Assembly: GCA_026415395.1 (NCBI GenBank)
Contig: JAOAHD010000002.1
Coordinates: 458,691-522,690, forward strand
Direction: 5' to 3'
From: Candidatus Binatia bacterium
GTDB lineage: Bacteria; Desulfobacterota; Binatia; HRBIN30
DNA: 64,000 nucleotides
Shown: piece after piece, positions 8,151 through 17,072 of the stretch
Position numbering within the stretch: the first letter of the stretch is position 1
Layout: every line of letters begins with the position of its first letter
Notes under the pieces: model-generated
Told to the model about the DNA's origin: nothing
Database searches by the model: none
What the model saw: only the letters and a program-made list of their open reading frames with translations
Made by a program: the position numbers and the translations under genes

Positions 8151-8954
8151 GTGGGTGGAGCAGGATTGGAAGCCGGCGAACGGGAGGTGCTCGCTGCTTT
8201 ACGCCGCCGCGGGGTGGTATGCCGGGTGCGTCGGCGCAGCGGAGCATTGGTTCCCGTCACGCGGCGCAGCCAAGACGCACTGTATTCGCTCCTGAGCCAC
8301 TACTCGTTTCGGCTGTTCTTGCGCGACCTGATCCGCCTGCGTGCGGGAGCAGAACCCCAGGAGCTCACCCACTACTGTTCGCTGGACGTGGTGCACCGTT
8401 ACTTGCGGGACCTGGAAAAACTCGATCTCGTGCAATGGAGGAAAGGAAAGGCACTGCTCGCGTCGCAGGACGTGCGTTCCCTCGGGCCCACGTTGGAGTG
8501 GTACGTGGCTGAGGTTTTGCGCCGCGAGTTCGGCATGGCAGCGACGTGGAACCTGCGGCCCAGCAAGGTGCAGGGCGGGGGTGACTACGACGTCGTGGCT
8601 CTTGCCGATGGGGTACTCATATACGTGGAAACGAAGGCGGCGGCGCCGCGTAACATCGAAGCAGGGCAAATGGCGGCGTTTGTACAGCGAGTGGCCGTCC
8701 TGGGTCCCGACATGGCTGTGCTGGTGAACGATACGCAGCTTCGCATGCTGGATAAACTCGTTCCGGCAATTCAGCGCGCCGCGCGGACGGAACTCCGCCG
8801 AATTGGGCGTTTCCGGCGCCTGCGCGGGGAGGTTTTTGTTGCTGGCGACTGTTTGTTTGTAACCAATAGCGAGCCGGACTTGGTAGGCAATCTTGGCCTG
8901 TGCGTCAGTCACTTTTTGCGCTCGCGCTCGCCCCTGGCACGCCCGCTGGGCTGA
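8151..8954 (+). CDS. Winged-helix plus PD-(D/E)XK nuclease-like protein
   Basis: 267 aa from a GTG with an upstream GAGGGAAAGGG. Residues about 70-105 (LTHYCSLDVVHRYLRDLEKLDLVQWRKGK) look like a winged helix-turn-helix. Residues 112-165 carry a restriction-fold core: E116 in the first helix, D145/D147 in GGGDYDVVA and E160-T-K162 after a beta strand (GVLIYVETK), the D...ExK signature of PD-(D/E)XK nucleases. I do not recognise a named family. It stands alone, divergent from uvrC, and its last 50 bases overlap the end of tatD on the other strand. A role in DNA cleavage or repair is inferred from the motif only. Confidence 0.65.
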   Translation: MGGAGLEAGEREVLAALRRRGVVCRVRRRSGALVPVTRRSQDALYSLLSHYSFRLFLRDLIRLRAGAEPQELTHYCSLDVVHRYLRDLEKLDLVQWRKGKALLASQDVRSLGPTLEWYVAEVLRREFGMAATWNLRPSKVQGGGDYDVVALADGVLIYVETKAAAPRNIEAGQMAAFVQRVAVLGPDMAVLVNDTQLRMLDKLVPAIQRAARTELRRIGRFRRLRGEVFVAGDCLFVTNSEPDLVGNLGLCVSHFLRSRSPLARPLG

Positions 8955-9843
8955 GCCATGTGGTGCCAGCTTGTCTTTCGCGAATTCGCGGGAACGCACG
9001 CCAAGTATTCTCCGTTGCCCGTTCCACAACTCGCTCCAAGCTGACGGCGCGCAAGCGGGCAATGCATTCCGCAGTGTAGAGCACAAAGGCGGGTTCATTG
9101 CGGCGGCCACGTCGTGGCACAGGAGCGAGATAGGGGGCATCGGTCTCCAACAAAAAGCGATCTTCAGGAACCTTACGGGCCACTTCGCGCACGCCTTCCG
9201 CATTCTTGAACGTGACGACACCACTAAACGACAGGAAAAACCCGAGGTCGAGAAAACGCTTGGCGGTCTCCCAACTGCCCGTGAAGCAGTGAATGACGCC
9301 TCCCACCTCCTGAGCCCGCTCCAGGCGAAAGATTTCGAGCAGGTCGTCTTCTGCTTCGCGCAAGTGGACCGTGAGCGGCAACTGATTGCGGCGCGCGAGA
9401 TCGATGAAGTACCGTAACAGCTCGCGCTGCTGCGGTCGGGGAGAATGATCGTAGTGGTAATCCAAGCCAGTTTCGCCGACGGCAATCACGCGCGGGTGTG
9501 CCACGAGGCTTTCGAGCGTCGCCAGCGCTTCCGGAGTGGCCTCCTTTGCATCGTGAGGGTGGATGCCGACCGTGGCGTACACACCTTCGTGGTGAGCGGC
9601 AAAACTCAGAGCGCGACGGTTGCCATCCAAGCCATCTGAAGCCCCGATTTCCACGAGCATACGTACTCCTGCCCGCAGTGCGCGTTGATAGACTTGATCG
9701 CGGTCCTGATCGAACGCCTGGTCGTGAAGGTGGCAGTGAGAGTCAATGGCAAGGAGCCCGGTGGGCAGTTTCGGAAGCTCAGCGGCGTTTGTCGTCGCGG
9801 ATGGCATGACTTCGTCGTTGCGTTTCGTGAGCCGTGAACTCAC
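8905..9843 (-). CDS. tatD: TatD family metal-dependent DNase
   Basis: 312 aa from a GTG that overlaps the metG stop (GTGA). DSHCHLH supplies the first metal ligands, GETGLDYHY the glutamate, LTVHLREA and VIHCFTGS the histidines, and LLETDAPYLAP the aspartate: the complete TatD/YcfH pattern. An internal ATG at 9807 is an alternative start. TatD enzymes are 3'-5' exonucleases acting on damaged DNA. It is the last gene of the tmk-holB-ricT-metG-tatD operon, an order also known for these housekeeping genes in other bacteria. The C-terminus is extended by about 30 low-complexity residues. Confidence 0.93.
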   Translation of the reverse strand: MSSRLTKRNDEVMPSATTNAAELPKLPTGLLAIDSHCHLHDQAFDQDRDQVYQRALRAGVRMLVEIGASDGLDGNRRALSFAAHHEGVYATVGIHPHDAKEATPEALATLESLVAHPRVIAVGETGLDYHYDHSPRPQQRELLRYFIDLARRNQLPLTVHLREAEDDLLEIFRLERAQEVGGVIHCFTGSWETAKRFLDLGFFLSFSGVVTFKNAEGVREVARKVPEDRFLLETDAPYLAPVPRRGRRNEPAFVLYTAECIARLRAVSLERVVERATENTWRAFPRIRERQAGTTWLSPAGVPGASASAKSD

Positions 9844-11402
9844 GGAAGAGCGCTGGCGCCGGCTGGATCCTTGCGCAGGTCGACGCGGGGGAACAGGGTA
9901 ACCGGGCCAGCAACCAAGTGGTTTTCCGGGAAGGCCTCGCCCCAGCGAATTTCAGACGGTAAAGCAGTCGGCTGCGGTAAGCCTAAAAGTGAGAAGAGTT
10001 TTTGGCTGGTTTCCGGAAGGAACCACGCGAGCAAGATCGCCGTCGTGTGCAAGCACTGCAGGAGGCGATGGAGAATGCCCCCGACTCGGGGAAGCTGTTG
10101 GGGATCTTTAGCCAGGGTAAACGGCGCTGTCTCCACGACGTACTTGTTTGCGTGGTCCAAAGCTCGCCAGAGCGCCTCCAAGGCGCGGTGGAACGCAAGC
10201 TGCGCGGTCCATTGCGGCACCTCAGTAAGGGCCTGAGAAAATGCTGCGTACAGCTCCTGATCCCTCGGAGTGTCGGGATCGAGTGGCTGGAGCCGGCCCC
10301 CAAAGTAGCGCTGCTGCATGGAGAGGACGCGGCTCACCAGGTTCCCCAGACCATTGGCCAAGTCGGCATTAATACGGGCAACGAACGCATCTTCGTTGAA
10401 CGAGGCATCTTGCCCAAAGGCCATTTCACGAAGCAAAAAGTAACGCAGCGTATCGATGCCGAATTGCTGCTTGATGTCTAGAGGCCGAATCACGTTGCCG
10501 AGGCTCTTTGACATTTTGGCTTCGCCGCGAACCCAGTACCCGTGAATAAGTAGGCGGCGGAACAAAGGCAGTTCAAGCGCGAGTAACATCGAAGGCCAGA
10601 AGATCGCGTGCGGCTTGAGGATATCCTTGGCCATCACGTGGTTTGCGGTTGGCCAGAAGACCCGGAACGTTTCCTCTCCGCGGATTTTGAGGCCGCTGAT
10701 GTAACTAATGAGGGCGTCGAACCACACGTAGCACACGTAATTCCGATCGAAGGGCAACTCGATCCCCCATTCGAGGCGGGCTTTTGGACGCGAGATGCAC
10801 AAATCACCGATGCTGCCGCTAGCAAGCATGGCCAAGACTTCATTCCTGTAGTGCTCGGGGAAGATTGCATCCGGGTAAGTTTCAAAGTGGCGTTGGACCG
10901 CTGGTAAGTACCGGGTCATGCGGAAGAAGTAATTTTCTTCCTCGATCCGCTCGGGTGGCCGTTGGTGGTCTGGGCACTTGCCGTCGACGAGTTCCTTCTC
11001 AGTCAAGAAGCGCTCGCAACCGGTGCAATAAAGGCCGGCGTAACGGCTAAAGTAAATGTCCCCTTTGTCGTACAAACGCTGGAGAAATTCTTGTACGAGC
11101 GCTTCGTGTCGGGGATCGGTGGTCCGAACGAACTGGTCGACCAAAAAACCGCACTCATGCCACGCTCGCTCGAACAAGGGGCTCATGCGGTCCGCATAAA
11201 CTTTCGGGTGTTGCCCATGCGCGGCGGCAATGGTGGCAATCTTGTCGCCGTGCTCGTCAGTCCCGGTAACCAAAAAGGTCTCGACTCCCCGTGCGCGCTG
11301 AAAGCGTGCGAGGGTGTCGGCAACGATCATAGTGTAGGTATGCCCGAGGTGGGGCTCGGCATTGATGTAGTAAATCGGGGTTGTCACGTAAAAGCGTTCC
11401 AT
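9840..11402 (-). CDS. metG: Methionyl-tRNA synthetase
   Basis: 520 aa from the ATG at 11402 (MERFYVTTPIYYINAEP), the usual MetRS N-terminus; the frame is open upstream to 11441 but those 13 residues are not family-like. HLGH is the first class I signature and KMSKSLGN the second. The insert carries CTGC and CPDH, one zinc knuckle with a histidine as possible fourth ligand. The protein charges tRNA-Met. It ends without a C-terminal Trbp111-like dimerisation domain. Its stop overlaps the tatD start by four bases. Confidence 0.96.
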   Translation of the reverse strand: MERFYVTTPIYYINAEPHLGHTYTMIVADTLARFQRARGVETFLVTGTDEHGDKIATIAAAHGQHPKVYADRMSPLFERAWHECGFLVDQFVRTTDPRHEALVQEFLQRLYDKGDIYFSRYAGLYCTGCERFLTEKELVDGKCPDHQRPPERIEEENYFFRMTRYLPAVQRHFETYPDAIFPEHYRNEVLAMLASGSIGDLCISRPKARLEWGIELPFDRNYVCYVWFDALISYISGLKIRGEETFRVFWPTANHVMAKDILKPHAIFWPSMLLALELPLFRRLLIHGYWVRGEAKMSKSLGNVIRPLDIKQQFGIDTLRYFLLREMAFGQDASFNEDAFVARINADLANGLGNLVSRVLSMQQRYFGGRLQPLDPDTPRDQELYAAFSQALTEVPQWTAQLAFHRALEALWRALDHANKYVVETAPFTLAKDPQQLPRVGGILHRLLQCLHTTAILLAWFLPETSQKLFSLLGLPQPTALPSEIRWGEAFPENHLVAGPVTLFPRVDLRKDPAGASALP

Positions 11403-11471
11403 TGGCGTTCTTCCCATAGACCAGGAGTCGAGACCTGGCACGGGGGCGCTGGGGGCGATCCTGGGGGCTGC

Positions 11472-12386
11472 TCAGGAGGGTTTTGGGGGAGTTTCCGATC
11501 CGTTCGGGTCAGAGCTAGAAGGCGGCGATGATTCACCCTCGCCAGTTTTGGCGACGATAAGATCCTCGAGGCTTGCTTCCACGAGGGCTCCACCGTCTTC
11601 GAGTTGAATCAGCACCGTCTGTTTCAGGATATTCTGCCGCTGCACGATTCCCGCCCCGTGCAGGGACATCACCTTTTTCCCCACTGCAGGTAGACCGCGG
11701 CCTAGTTCTAAGTACGTTTCGTACTCATAGCGCAGGCAGCATTTCAGGCGGCCGCACATTCCCGCAAGTTTGGCTGGGTTGAGGGAGAGCCCCTGGGTCT
11801 TGGCCATTTTTACGGAGACACCGCCGGGGTTGCGCAAGAATGTGGAGCAGCACAGCTCGCGGCCACAAGGCCCCATGGCGCCAATCATCTTGGCCTCTTC
11901 CCGGGAGCCGATTTGTTTCATCTCGATCCGAGTGTGGAGGGCTTGCGCCAATTCTCGCACCAGGTCGCGAAAATCCACCCGACCTTCCGAGTAAAAGTAG
12001 AAAACGATTCGCCCTCCGTCCGGTGTTTGTTCGACCCGAACTAACTTCATGGGCAAGTCCCGTTCGAGAATTCGGGTGAGGCACAAGCGAAAGGCCCGCT
12101 GCTGCTGCTCGTGGAGGCGGTCATCTCGGTCCAGGTCCGCTTCCGTAGCCTTGCGTAACACGCGGCGGATTGGCTCGGCTGGGAGTTCGTAATTGGAGGG
12201 AAGAGCGGTGACGACTCCGAGGCGCTGACCGTCGTCGGTCGCCACTACAACTGCGTCACCCCACCTTAGCTCGAGCGCTCCTGGGTCGTATGCGTGGATC
12301 GGCCCGACGGGATGGAACTTCACTCCCACGAGGCGGGGGAGTGTCTCCTCATCAGCGGTCGCTGGTGGGGTGAGGGGTTCGCTCAT
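11472..12386 (-). CDS. ricT: PSP1-domain protein (RicT/YaaT family)
   Basis: 304 aa from the ATG at 12386, which overlaps the holB stop (ATGA). The PSP1 domain is marked by VGVKFHPVGPIHAYDPG, then GRVDFRDLVRELAQALHTRIEMKQIGSR-type sequence and two cysteine clusters, GPCGRELCC and CGRLKCC, which in the Bacillus Ric complex help bind iron-sulfur clusters. In Bacillus, RicT works with RicA/RicF on RNase Y-dependent mRNA processing; no such partners are in this window. The C-terminus is Ser/Pro-rich. Position between holB and metG matches the known conserved neighbourhood. Confidence 0.85.
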   Translation of the reverse strand: MSEPLTPPATADEETLPRLVGVKFHPVGPIHAYDPGALELRWGDAVVVATDDGQRLGVVTALPSNYELPAEPIRRVLRKATEADLDRDDRLHEQQQRAFRLCLTRILERDLPMKLVRVEQTPDGGRIVFYFYSEGRVDFRDLVRELAQALHTRIEMKQIGSREEAKMIGAMGPCGRELCCSTFLRNPGGVSVKMAKTQGLSLNPAKLAGMCGRLKCCLRYEYETYLELGRGLPAVGKKVMSLHGAGIVQRQNILKQTVLIQLEDGGALVEASLEDLIVAKTGEGESSPPSSSDPNGSETPPKPS

Positions 12387-13342
12387 GGCTGCACCTGTGC
12401 CATTTCCAGCAGCATTGCTTCGAGCAAAAGCGTGCGGTTGGGATAGCCCTCGCGCAGGGTGCGCCACGCTCGCAAAACCACTTGAGCGCGCGCCGAGGCA
12501 ATCCGGGCTCCTGGGAGGTTTTCGGTAGAGAACTCGGTTGCTTGCTCGCGAAGCATGGCCAACACCATTTGCAATCGAGGCTCGAGCGCGGATTCTGGGC
12601 GACTCAGTTCCTCGACAAATTGCGCGATCGCCGCATAGCGTGCCTGCCCGAGCGTGGCAAGAAAATTGGCCGCCTTGCGCGCGAAGTCAACGGAGACGGA
12701 TTCGCGCAGTTCCAACGCCCGCCCCACGCTCCCTTCAGCAAGCGGAACGAGTGGGTCGATTTCCGCAGAGCTCAAGCCGTGACGCACCAATGCTTCGCGG
12801 AGAAGATGCGGGGGGAGGGGCGGTACGGCGATGCGCTGGCAACGTGAACGCACGGTGGGAAGCAGACCCTCGGGCGTGCTGGAAATAAGAAGAATCCAGG
12901 AGTTCGGCGGGGGCTCCTCGAGAACTTTCAGAAGCGCGTTTTGTGCAGCGGTAGTGAGCGCTTCAGCTCGTTCCACCACTGCAACCCGTGGCTTTGCCTC
13001 CGGCGACGCGAGCGCGAGAAACTTTTTGAGCTCTCGCGCTCGCTCGATGCTGATTTCTCGCTTGCCTGCGGGCACCGCAATCCACAGGAGCTCGGGATAA
13101 GTGCCGGCGGCAAGTTGCACGCAAGTGGAACAGCTTCCGCACGCCTCGGGGTTGTCGCGGGCATTGGGGCAGCTCAACCACGCTGTCCATGCGCGCGCAA
13201 GGCTGCGCTTGCCCACACCTGGCGGTCCAATGAAGAGCATCGTTTGTGCGGCCCGTCCACTGCGCACCCGCTCTTGCAGGTTCTCCCTGAGCGCATCGAG
13301 ACCAAGCAAGTCGGCGAAGCGAATCAATTTTGGGCGAGACAT
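12383..13342 (-). CDS. holB: DNA polymerase III delta' subunit
   Basis: 319 aa. A P-loop-like GPPGVGKRS sits near residue 39, followed by a four-cysteine zinc site (C-x8-C-x2-C-x2-C, within CPNARDNPEACGSCSTC), the VVERAEALTTAAQNALLKVLEEPP motif and a sensor-type SRCQRIAVPPL. This is the delta' clamp-loader subunit. The arginine in place of the P-loop Thr/Ser doublet's first position (GKRS) fits a non-hydrolysing delta'. It overlaps tmk by 19 bases and ricT by four. Confidence 0.92.
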   Translation of the reverse strand: MSRPKLIRFADLLGLDALRENLQERVRSGRAAQTMLFIGPPGVGKRSLARAWTAWLSCPNARDNPEACGSCSTCVQLAAGTYPELLWIAVPAGKREISIERARELKKFLALASPEAKPRVAVVERAEALTTAAQNALLKVLEEPPPNSWILLISSTPEGLLPTVRSRCQRIAVPPLPPHLLREALVRHGLSSAEIDPLVPLAEGSVGRALELRESVSVDFARKAANFLATLGQARYAAIAQFVEELSRPESALEPRLQMVLAMLREQATEFSTENLPGARIASARAQVVLRAWRTLREGYPNRTLLLEAMLLEMAQVQP

Positions 13343-13947
13343 TGGTCGATTGCTTGAAGGACCTGTGCGTGAACCTCATCCGGAGATGCGCCGGTGTCGA
13401 TCACAACAAAGTTGCTGCCTGGCTCGCGGGCCAGGGCCAGGAAGCCCGCACGCACCCGCTCATGGAAAGCGAGCGACTCGCGGTGGAAGCGATCGTCACG
13501 GCCGGCGCGTCGAAGACCGACATCGACTGAGCAGTCGAGTAAGATGACTAAGTCGGGTGTCACCCCTTGGCGCGCAACTGCATCGAGTTGGCGAACGAGC
13601 TGCAAATCGAGACCTCTGCCGTAACCCTGATACGCGAGGGTGGAAGCCGAAAAACGATCACACAGAACGATCTTCCGCGCGAGAATTGCCGGGCGAACCA
13701 CGGTGGTCACGTGCTCGGCACGGTCGGCGAGATAGAGGAAAAGCTCCGTCCAAGCCGTGGGGGGCTGCCCTTGACTGTTCATCAAGAGCTCGCGGATCCG
13801 CTGGCCAATCTCCGTTCCGCCGGGTTCCGCCGTCTGCAGGACTGCTTGTCCCCGAGCTTCCAACGCTTGCGCAGCTCGTTTGAGATGCGTGGACTTTCCG
13901 GACCCTTCCACTCCCTCGAAAACAATCAGGCGGCCGCGGCTAGTCAC
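13324..13947 (-). CDS. tmk: Thymidylate kinase
   Basis: 207 aa from the GTG at 13947, giving the family N-terminus RGRLIVFEGVEGSGKSTH. The P-loop GSGKST, the DRF motif in CDRFSASTLAYQGYGR and the lid arginines RRAGRDDRFH are in place. It makes dTDP from dTMP. The frame is open upstream, but a longer start would bury the response-regulator stop (13940). The chosen start overlaps that stop by eight bases, implying coupled translation. Confidence 0.94.
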   Translation of the reverse strand: MTSRGRLIVFEGVEGSGKSTHLKRAAQALEARGQAVLQTAEPGGTEIGQRIRELLMNSQGQPPTAWTELFLYLADRAEHVTTVVRPAILARKIVLCDRFSASTLAYQGYGRGLDLQLVRQLDAVARQGVTPDLVILLDCSVDVGLRRAGRDDRFHRESLAFHERVRAGFLALAREPGSNFVVIDTGASPDEVHAQVLQAIDQCLAQN

Positions 13948-14323
13948 TCGACGTCTCTCGCCCGAGAACCAACTCGATGCCGTACAAGAGTTGCGTTCCG
14001 GTAAACGGCTTGGTGATGTAGTAGTCCGCCCCGAACTGGTATCCCTGCACGACATCTTCGTCCGCCGTTTTGGCTGTGACGAGGATCACCGGGATGCGCG
14101 CTGTTTCGTACCGCTCTTTGAGCTGTTGCAAAACTTCGAGGCCGCTCATCCCCGGCATCATGATGTCGAGCAGGATGAGATCTGGCGGCATTTGCAGGAC
14201 CAGCTCCAGAGCCTCGGGGCCGCTTGTTGCTTCCACGACCTCGTAACCCTTGGGTTCCAAGATGCCGCGCGTGATGACGAGGCTGTCAGGGTTATCGTCA
14301 ACCACGAGGATGCGAGTTGCCAT
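13940..14323 (-). CDS. Single-domain response regulator
   Basis: 127 aa, a receiver domain only. VVDDN holds the acidic pair, LILLDIMMPGMSG the phospho-acceptor aspartate (about residue 55), LVTAKT the switch Thr and YITKPF the conserved lysine. There is no output domain, so it acts by protein contact or phosphotransfer, as CheY/Spo0F-type proteins do. It leads the tmk operon; its partner kinase is not adjacent (a histidine kinase lies far away at 33574). Confidence 0.9.
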   Translation of the reverse strand: MATRILVVDDNPDSLVITRGILEPKGYEVVEATSGPEALELVLQMPPDLILLDIMMPGMSGLEVLQQLKERYETARIPVILVTAKTADEDVVQGYQFGADYYITKPFTGTQLLYGIELVLGRETSSD

Positions 14324-14600
14324 ACGCTGAATCGTGCTGCGATGCTGTTGGTTGTCTTCTCGAGCCCCAGGAAGCGCCGAACCTTGAGGCCATATACCTT
14401 GTCGCGCTGGTGTATGAAAGACGGATCTCTTGAAAAGTTAGCCAAGTTACGTCACTTCACGGCTGCTTTTGGCGGGGGAGCGGATCCGCAGCAATGCCCG
14501 AGGCAAGGATTAGGCGCGCATCTCGTTTGCGGGAGCCCACCATCTCACGCGCCTCAATTGGCCCAGGTGGAGCCGGTTCGTTGAAGCGGATCCCGTCAAC

Positions 14601-15113
14601 TTAAGAGTCTAGTGCCTGGTTCCAATACACGTGCACTGAGCCATCGCCTTGCCAGCGCACGAGGGCTTCGACCTCAGCGCTGCCGCCGCCCCAGCCTCGC
14701 CCGTTCGAGCGGATACGGACGGTAGTAGCGTCTACCGTCGCGAGGCGAACCAGGAAGGCGCGCCCCTCAGTGCCGAAAGGCATCCACTCGTGAGGACTAC
14801 GCAGGAGGCTGCCGTCATCCGCCGTGCCGCTGATCCCGTCCGGCCCGCGTGTCGCACAGGCGGCGGATGCACAGCTCTGGATGGCCGCTAAGGCGTAGTG
14901 CAGCCCAGCTTCGGCGACGTAAAAGGCATCTAACTCCCTGCGGAGGTTTTGCGCCAACACTTGGTCGGTATACGCTTGCAAATAGAGCCACGACACGAGG
15001 GGAAGCAGCAGACCGACCCAGCCGAGCACCACGACCAGGGCGGCCCCGTGCTGCGCCCGGATGAGGGGCGCGGTTCCTATTCCTATCGGTTGCGCCGCGC
15101 CGTGGCAATGCAT
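14601..15113 (-). CDS. PilX-like minor pilin/type IV pilus assembly protein
   Basis: 170 aa from the ATG at 15113; a start at 15161 is also open. The sequence RAQHGAALVVVLGWVGLLLPLV resembles the PilX/GspK N-terminus (G-A-A-L followed by a hydrophobic helix), then YVAEAGLHYALAA, a region typical of PilX N-terminal proteins. It is the last of four pilin-like genes on this strand and overlaps the preceding one by about 30 bases. Minor pilins of this type prime or cap type IV pili or pseudopili. Confidence 0.7.
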   Translation of the reverse strand: MHCHGAAQPIGIGTAPLIRAQHGAALVVVLGWVGLLLPLVSWLYLQAYTDQVLAQNLRRELDAFYVAEAGLHYALAAIQSCASAACATRGPDGISGTADDGSLLRSPHEWMPFGTEGRAFLVRLATVDATTVRIRSNGRGWGGGSAEVEALVRWQGDGSVHVYWNQALDS

Positions 15114-15643
15114 GTTGCGACAGTTCCGCGCAGCGTGGGTTCGGGTAACTGCGCGGCCCATTCGGTAGTTAACTGCAACCGCATGAAGCCGATCGAGCTG
15201 TTAGAGGTTCCCTCCGAAGGCACAGGCGTGCCGGTGGGATCAAAGTATGTGAGCACGAAACCATCGGACGGAACATTGGAGAGCCACGGTTGCGGGCTGG
15301 CGTTCTGCGTGGCACGCGTCACGGCGGAGCGCCCGCTGTCCCACCGGTATGCGATTCGTTCGTGGAGACCGGCCGTAGTCCCGTCCCCATCTAGGTCGGC
15401 GCGGAGCTCGACTGACTGTACGGCGGCATTTGCCACTCCATCGATGGGTTCCCCTGCCGCACTGTACCCCGCGATTCGCCACTCCCGCGCCAGCATGTCG
15501 AGTGCGAGAAAATTTGTTTGCATCGCCTCGCGCTTCACCTCTTGAAGACGCAGCAATCCCAGAACACTCCGAGTGAAGCTTATTGCGCTTGTGCACACCA
15601 CGTGGATCAGCAGCAATGCCAGAAGCACTTCAATGATCGACAT
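15083..15643 (-). CDS. PilW-like minor pilin lacking a leader peptide
   Basis: 186 aa. It starts MSIIEVLLALLLIHVV, so the prepilin Glu5 is at residue 5 of the open frame, followed by a hydrophobic helix and a PilW-like body (FLALDMLAREWRIAGYSAAG). The usual leader and Gly(-1) are absent: in the same frame the codon before the ATG is GCC and the one before that is the TAA of the upstream pilV-like gene. Either the protein needs no processing or the start region was altered. Part of the four-gene pilin operon. Confidence 0.7.
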   Translation of the reverse strand: MSIIEVLLALLLIHVVCTSAISFTRSVLGLLRLQEVKREAMQTNFLALDMLAREWRIAGYSAAGEPIDGVANAAVQSVELRADLDGDGTTAGLHERIAYRWDSGRSAVTRATQNASPQPWLSNVPSDGFVLTYFDPTGTPVPSEGTSNSSIGFMRLQLTTEWAAQLPEPTLRGTVATCIATARRNR

Positions 15644-15646
15644 GGC

Positions 15647-16009
15647 TTACCCTCCGCCCGACCTCGGCCGATAGATCAGCGTGCGGAGCTCTAGCCGCTG
15701 CTCGCTATGCCCTGACCATTGGATCGTGGCGACCACTTCGTCCAGGTCCGGACGATCTTCAAAAGGCCGGATGTCGACGCTTTGCTGGTAGCCGTCCTCC
15801 CGCGGGCACACGGTGAAAGTCGGGCCCACGTGGGCTTGCTCGATTGCGTTGACCGCCAGGACGAGGGCCCGCGACAGCCTCTCGGCCATGGTGGAGAGTT
15901 CACGCACGCGTAACAGGGTTAAACATAGAAGAGCGGCCGTGGCCCCCAAGATGGCGGTGGCCACCGCGACTTCAATGAGCGAAATACCGAGTTCTGAGCG
16001 AAGTTTCAT
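15647..16009 (-). CDS. PilV-like minor pilin
   Basis: 120 aa. A classical prepilin N-terminus, MKLRSELG cut before ISLIEVAVATAILG, gives Gly(-1) and Glu(+5), then a short globular part. Its ATG overlaps the stop of the FimT-like gene (ATGA). Size and operon position fit PilV/PilI-type minor pilins of type IV pili. The protein ends SGGG just before the next gene in the same frame. Confidence 0.8.
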   Translation of the reverse strand: MKLRSELGISLIEVAVATAILGATAALLCLTLLRVRELSTMAERLSRALVLAVNAIEQAHVGPTFTVCPREDGYQQSVDIRPFEDRPDLDEVVATIQWSGHSEQRLELRTLIYRPRSGGG

Positions 16010-16482
16010 TGCAAACGCACCCGGCCAGCAATGTCCACGATGATGTGCTTTTCCTCTCCGAAGCCGTTGCGCAGCACCACGGTACCAAAAGTGGCTGCAT
16101 TGCCCCGCGGCTTAAAGGCAATGGCTTGGCCGCTGGCATTGCAACTGACAACTCTGACTCCCGCGGGGAGGGCCACCGCGCCGCCCAGGTTCGTGTATGT
16201 CGATAGCGGCCGCCACTGCTTTTGGTACGTGGTGGAACCGGGCGAAAACACAATGCGGTGACTACGGTTTGTAGCAGCAGCGCGGAGGCGGATAGAAAAC
16301 AAATCCAGCATCACCTGACGCGCCGCCGTTCGCAGCGCCATGCGTTCGCGCCACTGCGCCCAGTGGGAAAGGGCGAAACTCCCAGTAACGCCAAGCAGAG
16401 CCAGCGTCGCTACAAATTCCATTAAGGTGAAGCCCAGGAGCCCTTTCTTAGTGATCACGCTCCAGCTATACGCCAACAGCAT
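16006..16482 (-). CDS. FimT/GspH-like minor pilin
   Basis: 158 aa from the ATG at 16482; a GTG at 16458 would give a shorter leader. KKGLLG precedes FTLMEFVATLALLG, the prepilin peptidase site with Glu(+5). The C-terminal half has ATFGTVVLRNG...HIIVDIAGRVRLQ, the GspH/FimT beta pattern. It is the first gene of the minor pilin operon fimT-pilV-pilW-pilX. The main pilin and assembly ATPases are outside the window. Confidence 0.85.
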   Translation of the reverse strand: MLLAYSWSVITKKGLLGFTLMEFVATLALLGVTGSFALSHWAQWRERMALRTAARQVMLDLFSIRLRAAATNRSHRIVFSPGSTTYQKQWRPLSTYTNLGGAVALPAGVRVVSCNASGQAIAFKPRGNAATFGTVVLRNGFGEEKHIIVDIAGRVRLQ

Positions 16483-17072
16483 GCCACATGGTCGGTCTCG
16501 CAACCGGCTTCTCCGCACGCCTTAAACGATTTGGTTGTCCCTCACTGTGAGCCCATTGGCGTTCTCCCAGTGAGTCAACCGGTGCATTGTTGATCTCCAT
16601 GGCCCGTGTGGGATCGCGAGTCGTAGGCTGCGGATTAGGTGAGCGGCCACGTGACCGAATTTGGCGCGCTGCGCGGGGTGCGCGGGGCTAGGCGAGAAGG
16701 CTTACAAAGACACGGATTGCCATAGCTGCAAGCGGGTCCGCCGAGCCGATCGCGCGAATCACGTGACTGGGATCCGAGCCCAGGGACAGTACCAAGCGCC
16801 TGACTGGCTAGCTGCCCACTCCGGTCACCGGCTCAAACGGGCCTGGTCGGGGCGAAATCAATAGCGTCGCATCAGAGAAGGCCCCCCTGGGTTCGTCTGC
16901 GTCCTTGTTGTGCCTCGCTGGACCCCGGTCGGTGCCAAATGGGGCGCCACGCTGTTGGCCGCCTTCTCAGCCCATAAGCAATCCGTTCACGAATCCAACA
17001 TCGTTTTCATGTTGCAGGGGCTTTATTCGCAGAATTCAGAGGTTAACATTGCAGTACCAAAGGAGAATAAAG
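16483..17072. other. Long non-coding stretch upstream of a small membrane gene
   Basis: 590 bases, carrying the divergent upstream regions of the pilin operon and of the 66-aa gene at 17073. I find no credible ORF and no riboswitch or stable RNA that I recognise, although the stretch is long enough to hold a structured leader. Sequence near 16650-16700 is strongly G/C-biased with repeated GCGCGGGG blocks. Confidence 0.5.

Noticed and set aside
16661..16864. Short plus-strand frame in the long intergenic stretch
   Set aside because: No ribosome site, Arg/Gly/Ala-rich shadow composition, no homologous look.
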